Below, piece after piece: positions 59,142 through 64,000 of a DNA stretch of 64,000 bases. The notes beneath the pieces were generated by a model. It was given only the letters and a program-made list of their open reading frames with translations. It was not told the DNA's origin and did no database searches. The DNA is taken from NCBI GenBank assembly GCA_963920765.1, contig OY987242.1, forward strand, positions 25,878,002 to 25,942,001, written 5' to 3'. Position 1 is the first letter of the stretch, and the number at the start of each line of letters is the position of its first letter. The translations under genes were made by a program, and so were the position numbers. Source of the stretch: Ulota crispa (taxonomy: Eukaryota; Streptophyta; Bryopsida; Orthotrichales; Orthotrichaceae).

Positions 59142-59397
59142 AACACCATATTCAATAAATTGGGAAAAGAGGTGTCTCAACTTGTACTCCCCCTCAAACC
59201 CAAAAAGTTAGATTTGAAGGTATCAGATTCAGTCTCAGCCACTAAGATTTTTTCCCTTGCAAATCCCTCCTCTCAAGTGAGGACACGTGTAAAAAAAAAT
59301 GTTGAGCTCGGTTTGAGGAAATCACCTCAAACTTTTGAAAGCGAGTCTAAAAGTCCCAAATTATACCTTTTTTTCCCAATTTATTGAATATGGTGAA
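59142..59397. mobile_element. Family C element, inferred CCTT duplication
   Basis: Ends AACACCATATTCAATAAATT and AATTTATTGAATATGGTG. Its original left flank was displaced by P13. Joining across P13 gives CCTT on the left, and CCTT follows the right end at about 59399. Confidence 0.7.
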
Positions 59398-59399
59398 TC

Positions 59400-60535
59400 C
59401 TTATATTTTTGTTGTTCAATTATATTCTCCTACACAACTCTAGTCCAATACAAGGTATTAGAATCCAAATGTGAACTCAAAATTTCCAAATTCAATCTCC
59501 CGATGGTAAAGATTCAAAATTTCACATTTTCTAACGCATGAAAAATAGTGCTTTTCCACCTTGACCCCACATCGATGTATGTGTAGTAGTGAAAATTATT
59601 TTGTGCTAATTATTGCTTTTTGCTACACCAAGATTGGGTGTGGCTATTGTTCTATAATTAGTATTTTTTGAAAAAATGTTGAATATCTAGCCAACTTCTA
59701 TACACGGGTTTAGGAACAGGAGCCCGATTTTCAAGATTCTACTTGATGTCGCCTCACTCTACTAGTGCAATATTCTAGTTTCTCACAAAATCATCATGAG
59801 AATTAGCTTTGATGAAAGCTTGAGACATAACATTCAGTAGCTTGAAGAGAGGCTGCCTTTCCCTCTCTTCAGGTATCATCCACGAGTTTCATCTTGACAC
59901 AAAATTAAATTAAATTAAATTTTCTGACACGTCTGCCCCCCTCAACGTGTGTGCACTAAACTACGCCTCTCTTTCATAAACTCTGACAAATTCAACCAAG
60001 TGTCCCCATAGCTAAAGAAGGGTGTGGAATATTCCACACCCTTGTCTTGGAGGGAGGGCAGGATTTACTAGTGCTACTAAATGTTATGGAGCATCCCACT
60101 TTACATCTGTAAAAAAATGTAGCCATCCTTGGTACTCAACCATTTTTTGGTTAGAAAAAAGCTCAGGCCACTCCATCTAAAATATTTTCACTGAATTGTG
60201 CAGGAAACTGAGCCGGTATGGTGGCGACGAGTAGGTGGGTGGTTCGGTAAATGTTGCATTCATTTCCGTGGGAATAAGTGTCGTTGGTACGGGAAGTGCA
60301 CTCGCTCCAGTCCTTGCTTGAAATTAAGGTAAGTTACTAGTTGCTTCGTAAGCTCAAGTTAGCATTCTGCGGGCTGTGGCGCGCGAGGACAGCCCCGGAT
60401 CGAGGAGTATCCAGCATCGACGCCGTACATTGCCTCCTGTCCAAGCTGGAACATCTGCGCCAATCTGAGGAGGACACCCGGCATTTATTGTATTGATAGC
60501 AAGTTAAAATGCAAGGTTGAACTTTACAAATACAG
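59400..60535. other. Spacer with a GC-rich gene-like fragment at about 60370-60500
   Basis: Around 60370-60500 the plus strand is GC-rich and one frame reads protein-like (APDRGVSSIDAVHCLLSKLE, then HLRQSEEDTRHLLY and a stop). A preceding stretch (60210-60325) also has raised GC and ends in an AAG|GTAAGT donor-like site. No start, no family. Perhaps a relic exon. 59400-60200 is AT-rich with nothing recognised. Confidence 0.3.
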
Positions 60536-60537
60536 TA

Positions 60538-60837
60538 CACTGAATATTGCGTTTAGGTTGCCCACATTAATTTCTTGACATTTCACACTATGTAAATATT
60601 TACTGCTACAGTAATCTAAACCAAAAATCAGCGTTAAGGTCTGTCAACATCAATGAAGTTGCAAAAAGATAAATTAGTGGCTTCCAAGTCATAAATCATG
60701 TGAAATTCAAGTATTTGGAGAGTTGCATGCGCCTTTAAGTGACCAAGTGATGAGTCATGAGGTAACTTACCAAGATAAGGCAACCTAATTTTTAAGGCAA
60801 CCTAATTTTTAAGGCAACCTAAATGCAATATTCAATG
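60538..60837. mobile_element. Family D array, unit 1
   Basis: Starts CACTGAATATTGCGTTTAGG after TA and ends 'GGCAACCTAAATGCAATATT' CAATG before TA (60838-60839), which is shared with unit 2. 300 bp. Confidence 0.7.
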
Positions 60838-60839
60838 TA

Positions 60840-61412
60840 CACCAAATAGTGCATTTAGGTTGTCCCATACTAATTTCTTGACATTCCACACTATTTAAAA
60901 ACTTATTGTTATTTAAAATAGTTTTTATCAATAATCATTGTGATAAGTAATTTTTATAAGATTTGACAACTAATACAAAGCTATAGATACACAAACTAAC
61001 AACATCCAACTTGTAAAACAAGTGAAATTTTAATATATAAAGAGTTACATACACTTCCAGGTGGGTAAAACACCATATTAGGTAAATTAGGAAAAGGGTA
61101 TATTTTTAGACTTTTGCAGGTTGTACATAATCATGTACAACTGAGCTCAGCGTTTTTTTTTTTTTTTTTTTTTGTACATGTGCCCTCACCTAGGAGGAGG
61201 AATTTGCGAGGGAAATTTTTTTAGTGGCTCAGACTGAATTTGATACCTTCAAATCTGGTTGTGGGTGACGTTCTCGATGTAGGTGAAGTACAAATTGGGA
61301 CACCCTTTTTTCCCAATTTACCTAATATGGTGTTGTAAGTGGTGGGTCATGAGGTAACTTTCCAAGGTAAGGCAACCTAATTGTTGAGGCAACCTAAATG
61401 CACTATTTGGTG
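60840..61412. mobile_element. Family D array, unit 2, with nested family C copy
   Basis: Starts CACCAAATAGTGCATTTAGG, ends with its complement, and is flanked by single shared TA dinucleotides. The family C copy at 61069-61334 splits it. Without that it is about 300 bp. Confidence 0.8.
61069..61334. mobile_element. Family C element, GTAA duplication, nested in family D
   Basis: Perfect ends AACACCATATTAGGTAAATT and AATTTACCTAATATGGTGTT. GTAA at 61065-61068 and 61335-61338. 266 bp, with a poly(T) run inside at 61149-61171. Confidence 0.85.
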
Positions 61413-61414
61413 TA

Positions 61415-61741
61415 CACCAAATAGTGCATTTAGGTTGCTCCATTCTAAACATCTCAACATTTCACACTATTTGAATATTTATCAAGATCACAATAACTTT
61501 TGTCAATCATTTTTGTCAATAATTATTGCGATAAACAATGGAGAAAGCAAGCAGAGATTGGGAGCAGTAACAAGCACCAAAGCTAGGGAGCAAGGAAGGT
61601 AAACTTTTTCACAAATTATAAAATTATTGTATTGTAAAGAGAGTTGCATGCCCCTCCAGGTGATCAAGGATGAGTCATGAGGTAACTTTGCCAAGGTAAG
61701 GCAACCTAATTGTTAAGGCAACCTAAATGCACTATTTGGTG
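61415..61741. mobile_element. Family D array, unit 3
   Basis: Starts CACCAAATAGTGCATTTAGG directly after the TA that ends unit 2. The junction at 61390-61437 is a perfect 48-base palindrome. Its right side (61705-61726) shows the intact single TTAA corresponding to the P5 insertion site. Confidence 0.8.
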
Positions 61742-61743
61742 TA

Positions 61744-61795
61744 CACTAAATAGTGCATTTAGGTTGCCCAACACTAATTTCAAAATAGTGTCTAA
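61744..61795. mobile_element. Family D array, truncated unit 4
   Basis: Starts CACTAAATAGTGCATTTAGG after the shared TA and loses similarity after about 50 bases. Confidence 0.6.
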
Positions 61796-62692
61796 TTTAT
61801 TAGATATGCATTTGTAACTAATTTGTATTCAAACAAAGAAAATCAATAAAAATAGTGCCAAGTGATTATCTCTGAGAGTAAATAAGGTTTTTATTTTTGA
61901 GATCCAAAAATTAGTTATATTGGTGTGGCCTTGTGCCATTGGCCCAAGCCCGTGCACCCCTCCTTGGCAAGAGTTTTCAAATGGTACCAGGCACGCCACT
62001 AAAATAAAAGGAAAAGTAATTTTCTAAATTTTTAATCCATAAAAAACTTCAAAATTCAATAACTTTCTAATGGTAAGCCCAAATGCCACAAAACCAAGCA
62101 TGCGTATTCCTCCTTGTCAAGAGCTTTTTGACAGTACCAAGCACGCAATGGGGGGACACAAGGTTTGAGAGATCTCATTGTGACAAACAAACATTCATCC
62201 AAATAAACAAACTCATTTAAGGTATTGATTGTACAACCATGTTGTTTGGAATAAAGAAGTTTACAATAACATTGAACTTAGAGGCAAGGTCTTTTACCAA
62301 TTGCAATTGCTCATCAATGTGCTTTGTCTTTGTTATTTGTTATTTGTTTTTTTTTTCAACTTTAAATTTTATAGTAGAATTTGTTGATTTGTAGAATTTG
62401 TTGATTTACTAGTAGAAATATTAACTCTAAATGTCCACAATGATTGTAATTGAGCTTGTGGACATCCATATTGTTTGCAATGAGTTCATTTTAACATGCT
62501 TTTCTACTAGGTTTTGATTTTCTAAAGACTCCAATATTTCATTAAGGGATTTGATATTTGGTATAAAATAATTTCATTCCATACATTAACCCAAAATTAA
62601 TATAGCCATTGACATGCTTCAAGATAGTTGTGTTTGCTAACCAACTACTTTTATAAAACAATATTGAAACAACAATGTGTAAATTCTAAACT
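61796..62692. other. AT-rich spacer with a diverged short duplication
   Basis: 'CCTTGGCAAGAG(T)TTT...GGTACCAGGCACGC' near 61953 recurs as 'CCTTGTCAAGAGC...AGTACCAAGCACGC' near 62113. No gene seen. Confidence 0.45.
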
Positions 62693-62695
62693 ACA

Positions 62696-62858
62696 CACTA
62701 GAAGAAAAACATGCAATAAATGACTAGGTCACAACAACTAAACAATAATTGCATGACTCTAATTGAGTCATTTTGTAGTTGTTACATAATTATTGTACAG
62801 TCGTTTGATTGTTGTGCAATTATTGTGACCTAGTCATTTATTGCATATTTTTCTTTTA
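62696..62858. mobile_element. CACTA-like foldback element, ACA duplication
   Basis: Left CACTAGAAGAAAAACATGC; right GCATATTTTTCTTTTA (terminal GTG lost), with ACA on both sides (62693-62695, 62859-62861). Arms pair through 'AATAAATGACTAGGTCAC'. Confidence 0.65.
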
Positions 62859-62861
62859 ACA

Positions 62862-63698
62862 ATATGTAATTATTGGTCACTAAAAAGTTACAAAAAAACC
62901 TAAAACAACTAGAATATTTGATTTATGCTTAGTGTCATCTAATGAATTTGATTTTTTTAAATTTTATCATTGTGTTTAACAAAAAAAATCCTCAAATTGT
63001 TGTTAGTTTATATCAAACATTCGCACACTTGTAAATTTTCAACATGTCTATAGGAATTTTGAGCTAAAAATAATATTTCACAATAGTAGATAAAATATGA
63101 AACTTTACATTTCATGTATTGTTCTCTTACTCTACAACTACATAATGTCATGTCATATTTTATGTATGATATTTCTCACATTTGGAGAGCCATATAAATA
63201 TCTACTTCCGACTGGCTTACTGTTTTACTTACTTTCACAAATATTTCATGGAACTTTGAAAAGAGTTGCAAACTGTGTTTTTTTTTTTTTTTTTTTTTTT
63301 AAGAGTTTCATCTGTTTCATGACTTTCATCTAAGATTGGTTCGTAATCGCGCCATCTTTTTCTTTCAAACTTAAAGAACTTTTCCTTGTTGATATTGGCC
63401 AAGTTTGAGTTAGGTGAAGAACATTCCTCTGGTGATTCCTTGAAAGACCCATGCATAGAATAGTCTTCTAGTATTGTTTGTAGTGGATTGCACCATCTTC
63501 TTCTTCGGATACTGTAGAGACATCCCTTATTGGAGTTCATGTTCATATTTGGTCCACAAATAAACTTACAAACTTTTTCCAACAAAATTTGGTTCTATCG
63601 TGTATTAAAAAATAACTTGATGACTTCTTGTGAAGATGGAAGTTGAAATAAAAACTCGGAAGAAAAATAACCTTGGAGTCCTAAATAGTTTTGCATTC
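62862..63698. other. Spacer with a minus-strand gene-like frame
   Basis: The minus frame from 63585 to about 63301 reads protein-like (for example RRRRWCNPLQTILEDYSMHG). It then runs into a 23-base A run (63278-63300 on this strand), which encodes only lysines. No family recognised. The A run could mark a retroposed transcript end or simply be a homopolymer. Confidence 0.3.
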
Positions 63699-63702
63699 CA
63701 AA

Positions 63703-63956
63703 AACACAATATTCATTAATTTGGGAAATGGCAATTTCCAATTTGTATGTCTCCTTAATTTGAAACTCTCATCTTAATCTTGTTTGGCACACTTGTGAGA
63801 AAACAACTAATACTTTACATATACTTTATAAATGACAGATGTCTAGATCCAAATTAGTCATGAAGAAGTGGAAATAAAATGGGCATGACATGAACTGAGA
63901 ATGTGGCCAGAAGTCCCAAAATGTGTTGGAATTCCCAAATTAATGAATATCAAGTT
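63703..63956. mobile_element. Family C element, CAAA duplication
   Basis: Ends AACACAATATTCATTAATTT and AAATTAATGAATATCAAGTT. CAAA at 63699-63702 and 63957-63960. 254 bp. Confidence 0.75.
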
Positions 63957-64000
63957 CAAAGTAAAAGAAATGGTAAATGCTAAAACCCAACTTAAAAGCA

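Overview
This window looks like nuclear DNA of a land plant or close streptophyte relative. It carries one complete, intron-rich gene for plastid 3-oxoacyl-ACP synthase II (KAS II/FAB1) inside AT-rich, repeat-saturated intergenic DNA. Introns are short with canonical GT-AG borders, gene promoters are CT-rich, and no prokaryotic operon, rRNA, tRNA or CRISPR array was seen. A 200-base run of N at 3557-3756 is an assembly gap. The species cannot be named from sequence alone; the repeat style fits a non-seed plant as well as a seed plant.

Genes. (1) KAS II on the minus strand, 13 coding exons between 25235 and 20224, 578 codons, with a probable 5'-UTR intron reaching a promoter near 27.5-27.6 kb. 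(2) A small two-exon gene on the plus strand (CDS 10424-11277, 85 codons) with a TATA box, ACGT-core (ABRE/G-box-like) sites and an intron holding a 259-bp tandem duplication; product unrecognised. (3) A possible single-exon gene of 101 codons on the minus strand at 56591-56896, in a GC-richer island. (4) Gene-like fragments at 34015-34435, 53904-54246, 58235-58622 and 60370-60500. (5) A decayed Plavaka-type transposase gene on the minus strand, scattered over about 38.6-43.8 kb and interrupted by younger insertions.

Mobile DNA dominates the rest. At least 13 elements share termini CCCCTAAAGGACC and are flanked by TTAA. Two in-window paralogous empty sites, with a single TTAA or its point variant, support a piggyBac-type TTAA target duplication. 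Other short elements fall into groups by target duplication: 4-bp duplication (ends AACACCATATT), TA duplication (ends CACCAAATAGTGC; one head-to-tail array of four), TTA/TAA duplication (PIF/Harbinger-like), 3-bp duplication with CACTA ends, and several long foldback elements. They nest in one another, so relative ages can be read.

Layout: 0-9.4 kb TTAA elements and AT-rich DNA; 9.4-12.8 kb small gene between two copies of one repeat family; 13-18.5 kb short repeats; 20.2-27.7 kb KAS II; 28-38.5 kb Harbinger-like, CACTA-like and foldback elements, AT microsatellites and a disrupted gene fragment; 38.6-43.8 kb transposase relic with nested insertions; 44-56 kb sparse AT-rich DNA with a hairpin TTAA element; 56.5-64 kb small gene, a capture-like element and the tandem array.
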